This document shows, piece by piece, positions 52,913-62,756 of a stretch of DNA of 64,000 bases. The stretch comes from Echiichthys vipera. Its lineage: Eukaryota > Chordata > Actinopteri > Perciformes > Trachinidae. The position numbers and the translations under genes were made by a program. Location: NCBI GenBank assembly GCA_963691815.1, contig OY829654.1, positions 9,820,298 through 9,884,297 on the forward strand. The letters are read 5' to 3'. The notes beneath the pieces are model-generated. The model ran no database searches, was not told the origin of the DNA, and worked only from the letters and a program-made list of their open reading frames with translations. How positions within the stretch are numbered: position 1 is the first letter of the stretch; each line of letters starts with the position of its first letter.

Positions 52913-55900
52913 AGATCATTTTAAAAACAACCCAAACGTAAAAATGCACTTAACTTGTTTCGGCTTAACTCTGAAGAAAGAAAAAAAAATGGAAATATCG
53001 AGAGCAATATAATGCTGATCTTCATACCATTAAATGGATGCATTGATTACCTCCTCCGATCAGTATGGAAACCACTGTCTCCCATTATTGTTTTAATCGT
53101 TGAGTTGAGGAGGACGACTGCCAAAATGCAGTTAGTTTAAACAATAGAAACACAGACAGACAATTACCTAGTCCTGAGGGAGTCACAGACTAAAGAGCTG
53201 GTCAATATTTCTGTGCAACATATGCATCAAAATGGCTGGGTCAGCTCCAGCATCTTGCTGCTCACTCTGTTCTCTCCCTCTAAGTGCCTCTTTTCCCAAT
53301 CTATGTCCAAGGGGAGTACAATTGCCACATCACTAAGGTGTGAATATGTTGATGAATTTACCCTTTACGTTTTGACACCTGATATGTAAAAGCACAGCTT
53401 ACGTTCAGAAGCAATGCGCGCTGCTTTGACAATGTCAATATTTCTATCCAACATGCAGAGTAGGCATACAGACTAATGACAGACCATGTATATCAGTAAA
53501 TGAGTGCACAACAGGGGCAGAGGGCTGGGAGGAATTAATAGCTCCTGCAATAAATGACCTGACAGGACAACTGCAAACACACAGACGGACAAGAAAGCTT
53601 AAAAACAAACACACGGACGGACAAAGGTACCGGTAGATTATCACATACATACACTCTCAAACACAAAACCACAGGGTAATGCTTTCTTAAAAAATACACA
53701 CAGCCTGCATGTCATTAGTGGTAACGTGAGAGTGAAAGAGAAGAACATTTTAAAGCACCAATGTTGCTGTGTTTCCTCTATTAACAGTGTCTTGTGGAAT
53801 AGAAACCAAACTCCTCTGTGACTTTCACCCATGCCGGCCTACTTTATTGAAGGCATTTGTGGTCAGGTAAACAGATTTTTATTTCTTCAGTTCTTCAAAA
53901 GAAAAATCCCTTACTTACGCCTCATTTGATGCCCCCCCGACGCCCTTCACCCTCTGTTCTCATACTCTCACACCCCCCATCCTCCAGCATAAGGCTTATC
54001 ATGAAAGCACAACAAGGATATATTGTCAAGAATTCTTTTAGGTAGTCCTGATTGAAGAGGCTGACTTTTATTCTCTCAAGTACACCCTTCCTCTTTTCCC
54101 TCTGCCATGGTACACAAGGGTACCATTATGGTGGCTGTGGACTTTATCCATTCATCATTCTTCTCACCTATGAAGCAAAACACACATATATCAACTACAG
54201 CTGCCCTCCCTCTTCCCTAAATCATGCTTTGTTCTGCTGTGTGTATAGAAAACTGCCTCAGCTTTGGACATTAACACCCACTGAGAGAGAGGGAGGCCCG
54301 AAGAGTGCTTCAGTGGTTGCACTGCACAGTTTGAATTTTAGAAATGATAAATTATATATTTCTCATTTATGAATTCGGTGTTGAGTTGGTAGTTTAAATT
54401 TAGAGTATTAGTGCAAAGTCTGACATGGATTTGACGTTTTTCCAACATTTTTTTCTGACGCTCCTGAGATAAGGCCTCATTATGAAAGAAAGCAATCCCC
54501 TAATTTCAGGAGGTTAATGATTGTGTCAGAGATATTATCATAAGAAAGCCTATCCAAACAGCTTGCAGCTCATCAAAGCTCTGTTGTGTCCTTAAGTATG
54601 CTTGTGCTTTGACAGTTCATAGGTGAGATCAGGATTCATTATAATAAAATGTAGGCTATTACAGTGAAAATCAAACTCCACTCCATGTCAGAAAAGAGAC
54701 TGGAATTATAAATCAACATCCTCTAAGACAGAAACATTTCTTTTTAATGGTCTATCAAATGCATTTCTTTATAGTATGCAGACCAGGAATGGCAGTAATG
54801 GGCCATGTTTGCAGGCAGGTAAGAAAGGTAGTTTTTAGCACAGAAAGTCAAATAACTAGTACATTATCACCCTATCATGTATCTCCTCTAAGTAACTTAG
54901 GGTTTAGGGAAAATGTTGGATAACTAGTTGTGTTTAAGGGAACCTTTTTACAAAAGAAAAGTGGAGAGGGATCTTCAGGAGTTTGGTTTAATTGGGCAAG
55001 TTTTATTGTTGAAAATGTCAGCGAGAATTGGCCCTCTTTTATGCTGACGAACACGTGTTCTGGGAATATCTGAAAAGAGCTGATCAGTCGTGTGAATGAA
55101 ATGCTCACTAACTGATAACTTATTTGGCAAAGGCTTAGTGCATCAGTTATTTTTCAACAAAGACCAAAAACACCTCAAGCGAGTGTAAAAAAGGCTACTG
55201 TTGCAGTGAAGCAAACATTCAAAGGAAGACAATTATCTGGCAGCAGGATATTTGTAGTGATTCCTAGGTTAACTATCAATTTAGCATTGCATTCTTCAAT
55301 ATTACATTTACATTAAAAAAAAATCATCACATATTACCTCCAAGGTTGGTTTGTTCCATCAAACATTTGAAAAAGTGACGCATCCTATTAATATAGCACA
55401 AAGACATAATCAATTCATATGAAACTTCAAGGATACATATGCATCAGTAGGCTACTTTGGATTTACCTCAGCTGGACACCTTGTCCTGGGAGATGGAGCA
55501 TGACTGGTTTGCATACTGTATGTAGGAGAGTTAATTGTGGTGGGATTATTTGCCATTTATTCATTACACAAGCAATTTCTCTTGCATTATTCATCTTCCA
55601 ACAGGATCCAGGGCATGTTTTAATCATACTGAATGCAGATTGACAGTGCTGTGTCACCACTACTTTCGAGTGAAAAGCAGAAAGCTAGCACATCTTTGTT
55701 CAGTGTTGTAAATGTGAAGACTAAAACAGATTAAAAAACAGTTCATGTCCAAATAGCAATGGCATTTTAATGAAAAGAAGATGTTTACATGTTTTTTTGT
55801 ATTTTTTTTGTAATGGGATTTCAAAAAGCCAACAAAATGGGCAGCCTAGCTTCTGAGGCTTGTTAGATACGTTCATGCAACACAGCAGGGGGCTTTGTCA

Positions 55901-56721
55901 TTTTAAGATCTAATCCTTTCCTCTCTAAAGAGGAGGAGAGGGTGAAGATCAGAAAGTAGAGCGAGGGTATCCTCTCCTAGACACAGACCCATGCCATGGC
56001 ACTCCTGTCCTGTACTGAAGCTGTCACTATTGGTGTCTGGGGCCATGAGGCAGGCAATTTTAGTGTTGTGGTGTGAATCGATACCCAATCACATCACGTT
56101 CTCAGGCAGCATATCAACCTGAAGAGGCCGTAGTGCAATTTACAGCATATTGTTTTTGGCCCTGGGAGCAAACAGGCACAAGCAGCAATAGAAGCATCAT
56201 GGCAGAGCAAGACAAGGCCTTGTCATGGCCATAACGGCCTTATCTCTGGTCACAGAAGTACTCATATTAAACACTAGAACCAGGGAGGGCTCACAAACAC
56301 ACAGAGTGCATGATGCAACTGCTGTTGAATTTCAACTGTGGAATCCAATATGGTGGCTTGCATAACAGAAATTAAAACAGGAATTCTGGTCTAAACAAAG
56401 ATTACTTAGAGTACATTGGTCTAAGAGAAGGCTAATGTAGTCTGTTTAATAAATAGTATAGTGTTTCTAGTTGGGTTCTATGAATTCCATTGTATATCTA
56501 GCCTGTTTGAGTAAAATACTTCAAATGGTTGAATAATGAAAATATGCCCGGCCCCTGCTTGGACCACACTCTTTGAACTCTGCCTTGTTTTGATCTCAAC
56601 TACACTCCTGTAAAGTTTTGTGACTGCACCTTGTACCTGCACCTGGTTATCAGGCCAGGAGTGTAAAGTGGGGGAGCCAAGTCCATCACAATCACACCCA
56701 TTTTCAAAACTCTGCCTAAAG
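52913..56721. other. Unique non-coding DNA
   Basis: No gene is recognised. C-rich words occur at 53931-53980. The segment 54430-54600 (CCTCATTATGAAAG, GGAGGTTAATGATTG) is a possible conserved element. A 14-bp perfect palindrome GACAAGGCCTTGTC lies at 56211-56224. AT-rich DNA occupies 55260-55420 and 55730-55815. Confidence 0.45.
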
Positions 56722-56835
56722 AGAGGGGGCGACATGCATCAAAGGGCCCAGGTGGGATTCAAACGTTGGCCACTAAAGTGAGGGCTTAGCCTCTGTGCAT
56801 GCGGCAGCCGCTCTACCAGGTGAGCTAGTGGGTGC
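56722..56835 (-). mobile_element. tRNA-derived SINE head, minus strand
   Basis: On the minus strand the element begins GCACCCAC, then has a clear polymerase III A box (TAGCTCACCTGG, 56816-56827) followed by TAGAGCGGC, and a B box (GTTTGAATCC, 56755-56764). The distance between boxes is longer than in a true tRNA, and no cloverleaf closes, so it is not a functional tRNA gene. The following GCATGTCGCCCCCTCTCTTTA matches the post-tRNA part of an abundant percomorph SINE. The 3' tail is truncated or decayed. Confidence 0.72.
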
Positions 56836-57607
56836 TTCTGGTTCATCAAGTGTTTTGGTTACATTTTGGATGTTTATTGTTAAGGTGGAGCTGCATGTTA
56901 GAATTTAGCATAGATAAGCTTCTAGATAAGTCTTAGCAATTGTAAAAAAACAATAAAAATCATGATATTTACATATTTTTATCAAGTGAACTCTGAATAC
57001 AGTAACAAGAATGAGCGTGTACCGGTGGGGCAAAAAGTCCATGCAGATGGAGATTAAAGAATAAAACTCCAGGAGGTGTGACAGACTCATCATTCATTAT
57101 AAAAAACATAATGTTTGTTTGTCTACAACTTGCATCTTGTCATGCCAACAAGTGGTTTCCGTACACACCTGCAATCATTACCTTTACACAGCAGGGTTGC
57201 CACAATGGAACACACTGCCACGCTGTGAGCATACTGTGTTGCAGGGATTAGAGAAGAGTGCCACAAGGTATTCTCTAGGAAAACAAAAGCTTAATTGGCT
57301 TAGGCTAGACTGTATACTCTACCTAACGAAAAAAAGTACTACATGTACGTACTGCGTGGCGGCACTATACAGTTTTCAAATGTAATTGCATTGAACATGA
57401 CAACGGCAAGATTACATGCAAAGATAATCAATTGAAAAATTGCAATCAAGCTGAAATGGCAGCTTATTAGTTAAACATTTGTTCCTTTCTTCATCATATA
57501 AATAACAATATACTGTATATGCCTGTATATAGATAACTATTTACATTCAGAAGAGGAGAAACAAGTGTGGCAAATAATGTCCTATAATTTACAGTAAAGG
57601 TGTGGTG
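56836..57607. other. Unique AT-rich non-coding DNA
   Basis: No gene or recognisable repeat is seen. An (A)7 to (A)10 scatter and ordinary AT-rich words occur. Confidence 0.5.
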
Positions 57608-57850
57608 TAGAGATGTCACAATACCAAAAATTCAGTAGTCGGTGCCAATACCATTGAAATTACACCATCCTTGATGCCAATTCGATACCATTGTTTGTCG
57701 TGTGTGCTTCGATTCAAAGCTCTTGGTTCCTTTTTTATGAATGAGTTGGGAGCAGCGGTTGCTGTAGTTGACATCTTCCACATGGGGTTTTCTATTCCAT
57801 GTGAGTTCCACTTCTTCGTGACCTCCTACTTCTTAATGCAAGTATGACAG
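57608..57850 (+). mobile_element. Older DNA-transposon-like repeat, left part
   Basis: The words GAGATGTCACAATACC, CGGTGCCAATACC, CCAATTCGATACCATTG and CGATTCAAAGCTCTTGG resemble a repeat frequent in teleosts, built from -ATACC-/-GATACC- words. It runs directly up to the target-site duplication of the Harbinger-type MITE at 57851, and similar single-copy-looking sequence resumes after it, so the younger element probably landed inside this older one. Confidence 0.45.
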
Positions 57851-58465
57851 TAAGAGCGTGATCACACTGTCCTCCCGGACCGAGACCCGGACTTTAGGGT
57901 ACTTGTCCCCCCTCCCTCTCCCCCCCGCGCCCCAGCCCCGTTTGTACTCACACTGCCAGGGCCGGCCAATGCTTCTTGCTGTCCATATGCCATCACGCCG
58001 TAACACGTCACACGCATTGATTGCGTGCGTGTGGCTTTGTTTACAAATCTTTCCACAGACCTCGGAGTTTTTGTGCGTCTTGTCGACTGTTTTTGAATAT
58101 TTTCATCCGACCAAATCTGCAGTAAACACTCCACCTCCGCATCACACCAACATGAACCTTTCACCGCCATTGTTGTTGTTGTTAAATGTCTGCACATGGT
58201 CCGTCCTTCCATTTACATGTCCGAACAGGCGGACATAACGCTACTGCCGTAGGGCTCGTGCTCGTGCTCGTACACGTGCGCACGCTCATGCTCGTACATG
58301 TGCAAATGGCTCCGCTAAAGCCCACCTCTTTCAAGCGGGCCGTGGATGGTCCGCTGGCCGCAGTTGAGCGCGGAGCGGGTGCACTCACATGGCTTAAAGG
58401 TACTAGACTTTAGCTGAAAAAACGGTTTTGGCCCCGGCCAGAATGACAGTGTGAGCACGCTCTAA
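57851..58465. mobile_element. PIF/Harbinger-type MITE with TAA target-site duplication
   Basis: The element proper is 57854-58462 (609 bp), flanked by TAA at 57851-57853 and 58463-58465. The left terminus GAGCGTGATCACACTGTC matches the reverse complement of the right terminus (GAGCGTGCTCACACTGTC) at 17 of 18 positions, and weaker similarity continues inward for about 15 bp (both sides have CGG and CCG-G-CC words). A 3-bp TAA/TTA duplication is characteristic of PIF/Harbinger transposition. It is far GC-richer than its surroundings. Inside, a C-rich tract lies at 57907-57939 and a GCTCGT-type tandem at 58253-58311. Open frames on both strands do not resemble a DDE transposase or Myb-like protein, so it is non-autonomous. 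Confidence 0.85.
58253..58311. repeat. CTCGTG/CTCGTAC short tandem array inside the MITE
   Basis: CTCGTG repeats give way to two copies of GCTCGTACAYGTGC (near 58265 and 58290) separated by GCACGCTCAT. This is a degenerate tandem internal to the Harbinger-type element and the most CpG-dense part of the window. Confidence 0.7.
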
Positions 58466-59236
58466 CACTCGCTATACTACCCCCATTAGTTCCGGACTCT
58501 TTTAATGTCCATGGCTCCGGAAGAGTCACAGCGTCGAAACTTACAGGGTCTCGATGCTTCTGTTGCTTCTGGTGCCTCAAGAAGATAGGCATCGCCTGTG
58601 TTTTTTTATTTTAGGATCAAAGGGTATTGCAATCGGTTCTCGTGACATCACTAGTGTGGTGTACCTGTACAGCATGTTTCATTACGGTTCATGTTACACT
58701 GGAGCAGGTGTTGAGGTGACTTGTACCAGTGTAAGTACCTGAGTGGCTTATATGGAGTTGGTCCACTGCTGTTTAGTGTTCAATGACTAATCTGATCTGG
58801 AAGGCACAACAGGAAACAGGGCCATTATTGGTAAAAAATGAAAGCCGTATCACTACTGTTTGATTGATGCAGCTATTCCAGGGTGAATGAGACACTGCTT
58901 CACTTTCAAAAACTGCAGCTGACACAATATGCTGTACCTGAGATGGTTGTTATGGCTACGTAATTCTCTTAAAATGATGCTTTTATTCAGTGCAAAACCA
59001 ACTGAAGCAAGTCAAGGGCATTACTGCTGAAGCATTTACCTGCACAGCTCAGAGAAATGTCAGCTTGAAAAGTGCTCTTTATTAATTGATGAAGGTTTAT
59101 CCGTGTTTGGTTAGAGATATTTCATTTAATTGTTAGTACTAGGGAATTAGACAAATATTCCCAAACCATTTATCCAAGTAAAGGTTTGTAATTTCTTAAT
59201 TTTATCTATAGTTGCATCCAATCATTCTTTCATCTT
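58466..59236. other. Non-coding DNA, first part probably the continuation of the older repeat
   Basis: 58466-58740 (TACTACCCCCATTAGTTCCG, GCATCGCCTGTG, GTGTACCTGTACAGC, TGAGGTGACTTGTACCAGTG) may be the right part of the repeat interrupted by the Harbinger-type MITE; this is inference. From 58740 to 59236 nothing is recognised. Confidence 0.4.
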
Positions 59237-59341
59237 CAACCAGAGAATGTTTTGCATCTTAGAAAAAATTGTTTAAATCATCAAAATAGTTGCAGAATAA
59301 TGTTCAGATAATTGATTAATGCACTAATCATTTCAGTTCTA
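59237..59341 (+). mobile_element. hAT-like MITE fragment, copy 4
   Basis: CAACCAGAGAATGTTTTGCAT, ATCATCAAAATAGTTGCAG and GATAATTGATTAATGCACTA with a terminal CATTTCAGTTCT correspond to the right third of the family seen at 3898-4246, in the same orientation. The left two thirds are absent or decayed. Confidence 0.65.
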
Positions 59342-59950
59342 CTTTTATCCAAGTTGAGGGTGATCCAAAGACGGACTAATAAGAAGCCACAAGGACAAAT
59401 CCTGGTCATTCTTCTTATTTTGTTCAACAATTCCACTTGCCATTGCACTGTGGACCCTTTCACTGCCAACACCCACTGTTAGCCACCAATACAGACAGAG
59501 TCACGCCAGTCACTTCTTTTCCCCCCAATAAGGAGACGGGAATTACGCATTTGGTTCACTCCGTCTATCACCCCAAGATCCCAACCCATTTCCCACAGTG
59601 CAACCAGTAGGGGTCACTAATGCAGCAACAAAGGCATGATTGCACCTGCAAACACTATTAATTGTGTTCACATGTGGTACTCTGATCCAGGGCTCTGCAG
59701 TGGTGAGCAATTTCTTTTATCCTTGTGTCCCTGAATACCATTCTGACATCAAAGTAGTAATAGAAAAGTGTACTACACCTCTCTCTTTCCATGTTGGCAT
59801 ACACAGGTTCAAAGAACTAAAAAATATCAGGGTTACAAGTAATGTGAGCTGTAACTTTGATATGAAATGGAGGCGAGAGAGAAAAAAAAAACTCACCATG
59901 TTACAAAATTATGAAAGTAATATGATGGTCTAATTCAATTTAAATTTGTG
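59342..59950. other. Non-coding DNA; TTG-initiated open frame rejected as a gene
   Basis: A 97-codon plus-strand frame (59640-59933) begins with a signal-peptide-like hydrophobic run, but its first codon is TTG, not ATG, and the remainder has no recognisable domain. A CAGTGCAACCAGTAGGGG word at 59595-59615 resembles decayed repeats. No gene is called. Confidence 0.45.
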
Positions 59951-59989
59951 TCATAGACGAGTTGAAAAAATCTTTCAACTCGTCTATGA
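59951..59989. repeat. Perfect 17-bp inverted repeat with 5-nt loop
   Basis: TCATAGACGAGTTGAAA (59951-59967) is followed, after AAATC, by its exact reverse complement (59973-59989). There are no mismatches. A perfect 17-bp stem is very unlikely by chance in this window. The core GACGAGTTG also occurs at the right end of the MITE-like element 60059-60383. Confidence 0.92.
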
Positions 59990-60058
59990 AATGGCACAGC
60001 ACCTGCACTTTATACAAAGTGTGTGGGGCATAGTTAAAATTACATGTAAAATAACAGG

Positions 60059-60383
60059 CCGTTCTCATTCCCATGGCGTCAAATACCGCTGTTTTGTCAC
60101 AGTCTACTGCATATGGCACAGACACATGTGACACTGTGCGTCATAGTTACGTTACAAACACACATCTTTTAACCCCACCAACAATCTTTTCCTAACCCTA
60201 ACCAAGTGGTTTTGTTGTCTAAACCTAACCGCATAGTTATTTGAGTTCAAAACGTAAACAGCGTGTACCCCGTGTTTAAAACAGTGACCTGGAGCTTCAT
60301 GCTTTTGATGGACGGTACTATGCCAAGTGAGCCCAAACGGTCCCGCCAAAATGGCAGTGTGTGACGAGTTGGGATGAGAACGG
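60059..60383. mobile_element. MITE-like element with about 21-bp inverted ends
   Basis: The left end CCGTTCTCATTCCCATGGCG aligns with the reverse complement of the right end (CCGTTCTCATCCCAACTCG) with one gap and about 17 matches in 21. The interior has CCTAACCCTAACCAAGTGG and TCTAAACCTAACCGCATAG, words I associate with a frequent percomorph repeat; the two CCCTAACC units are not telomeric. About 325 bp, non-coding, no clear target-site duplication. Confidence 0.62.
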
Positions 60384-60755
60384 GTTGAAAATGAGAACAT
60401 AAGGTCTACTAGATTGTCTGATCACAGAGGCAACCAGATGATCTTAACAGGATGTGCGTATGTTAGCTCTAGAAGAAATGCATCAGTGGCTGAATTCTGA
60501 CATCATAGATAGCAACAGCTAATACCTTTACACTGATTAGAAGCTGTCAGTCCTCTATTTGATTTGCAATCAATATATTATATACACTGGTGCACAGTGT
60601 ACGTGACAAGCAAGGACAAACTGCTAGTAAGTAGTATCTCAGGATTTCTACAAGCAGTAACTCTTTATCACCATTTCGCTCATTTACCATTACGGATGTT
60701 CTCCACACAGAGATCAGTGTTCATATAACACATATAAATGTGAATTTTCATCATA

Positions 60756-61000
60756 TCCTCACGCATAGCATATTAATCAGCAGTGCCTGAACCCTGCCAA
60801 CCAGACCTCATCCATATTCCTGCAGGCTTATATTGCAAGGGGAGGCGCTGGTGATAAAGCAGGATCGATATGCAGAGCTGGTAAAAACACAGCAAGTACA
60901 ACAGCATGGCACAAAGACAAAGACAAGGGAGGACAGGAGAGTGGGGGAAAGATGCCTGTTAAGCCGAGTTTAAAATCATCACCCATAGCATATTAATGAG
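60756..61000. repeat. Pair of imperfect 25-bp direct repeats
   Basis: 60756-60780 (ending CATAGCATATTAATCAG) and 60976-61000 (ending CATAGCATATTAATGAG) agree at about 21 of 25 positions. The shared GCATATTAAT resembles POU/homeodomain-type binding words. Flanks do not match, so it is not part of a longer duplication. Confidence 0.6.
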
Positions 61001-62736
61001 AGGAGAGAAAGTGAGGCTTCCCCATCTTCTGTTTTAGTTACACTGTAGGCTAAAGGAAGGCATATGCTATTCATTGTGTAGCATGTCTGCTCAATTTCTG
61101 TACAGGGTGTTTTGGAGTTACAAATATTCATTTTCAAGAAATATGAAAGGTAAGTAAGCAAAACCTCACTACTTTAAATGTCACAGGGCTTTTGAAAAAT
61201 ACAGCAATAGTAGGTTAACTCTTGAGAAACTGTATATGTCTTTTTTTAAATCTACACAGAGCAAAAACTGTGATGCAGTTCATAGGTGCAAAGATTGACT
61301 GCATTAGTCTAGCTGCAATATAACTTGGGACACACTGCCTTTAAACCTTTCTGACAGGTAAACCTAGGAACACATCAAAGATTTTCTCTCTTTGGCATAT
61401 CTCAAAACTGCCACAGAGAATTGAGTGACAACTTTATTTCTCATCTGTTACATAAATCAAGAAAATACTGTGAAAGTCAGCTCTACAAACTAAGAAATTC
61501 CCTGTGCTTTCTAAGCTTCGAAGGATTTCTTTAACAAAGTTTCACACAAGGAGCGAGAGAAAAAGTAATTTCTTTGACAGGCAGACATTATGTGATAGAG
61601 GAGACTTTTCACTGCATTAAAGAATGGGGTTCCAAACAACAAAGAGAAAGGTAGCTGTTTAAAAGGCCAATTTTCCAGTCCACATTGTCATTGTCACACT
61701 CTTAACTCCAAAGGCAGACATGCACTCTGGCATCAAAGGCCATTGATTTTCTAATCAAGAGCAAATGATGATTAAGGCATATCTGCCCCCTTATCTTTCC
61801 GTTTAAAATCCTCCTTTCTAGATTCAATTTGACTTTGGCTGTTTTGCTGCTGAGGGGAATCAGGACAGTCAAAGACAAAGACACCTTGTAGAGACAACAG
61901 GCAGTGTCATGAATGATTAAGGCTAGTGGAACAAAAAATGATCACCCATACTCCCTCTCCATGGGTCAGCAAAGGCTTGCATTGTTACAATGCCTTTTTA
62001 TCTATAGACATTGAAGCTGACCATGCTGATCGATAAAATTCTCATTCGACAAATATTAAACTGCAAGTTTATTGCGATTGATAGGCTAACACATACTGCC
62101 AGTGGCATGAGGCGCAGCTATTCCTCATTCCTGACTGAAGCAGCTTTACAAAAATGTAAACATGGAGGTAAGCTAGTTAACACACTGGTTCTGTACAGCC
62201 TTAATACTCTCTTAAATTCCCAAGCTGGGTAGCAATAAACAATGTCAAAAAGGTTGCAATGAAACCTCCGTCTCTTTTACCTTGATAACATTAAGAAGTA
62301 ATACCACAAAGCAGAGCTGGCTCACCCTAAGGGTGCACATATTCATTTCTTAGCAGACTTCAATTATCCCAACTTTCTCCCTTGGTCGTTCTTCCTATGT
62401 ATATGTTTAGCCTTTGTGATACACCTGCCTGAGGATGAGGGATTAACTTCCAACCCTCTCTCTGAGCTTGGTTTGGACTTTAGGTTTAACTCTCCTTCAG
62501 GACCAGCCTGGAGCTAAGCTTAGCAATGACGTCCAAACCCCTCATCTCTCTTGCAGTCTCTCTTTCACTCACCCTGTATTTCCTCATGCCAGCTCAGACC
62601 ATAAACATTTCGCTGGGGGGATAAGAATCAAAGACAGATGGACATCATCAGTCCCTGACCTTCAGGCAATGCCAATGCTATGCAATGTGTTGTTAAAAGT
62701 ATAGTACAACTGGTAAAGAACTAAACAGATCATATA

Positions 62737-62756
62737 GACAGACAGACAGATAGATA
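62737..62756. repeat. Short (GACA)n-(GATA)n microsatellite
   Basis: About three GACA units followed by two GATA units; a small repeat of the kind common in fish genomes. Confidence 0.8.

Noticed and set aside
56211..56224. Perfect 14-bp palindrome GACAAGGCCTTGTC
   Set aside because: Palindromes of this size are not rare enough in 64 kb to claim function without conservation.
56755..56827. Possible tRNA gene on the minus strand
   Set aside because: A and B boxes are present, but the sequence between does not fold into a cloverleaf and the downstream part matches a SINE.
57862..58413. Overlapping 68-126 codon frames on both strands
   Set aside because: They lie wholly inside the GC-rich Harbinger-type MITE and do not resemble a transposase.
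59640..59933. 97-codon frame with signal-peptide-like N-terminus
   Set aside because: The first codon is TTG, which is not a normal vertebrate start, and the rest shows no domain.
60191..60206. CCTAACCCTAACC resembling telomeric repeat
   Set aside because: Only two units, and they are part of a MITE-like repeat that carries these words in many places.
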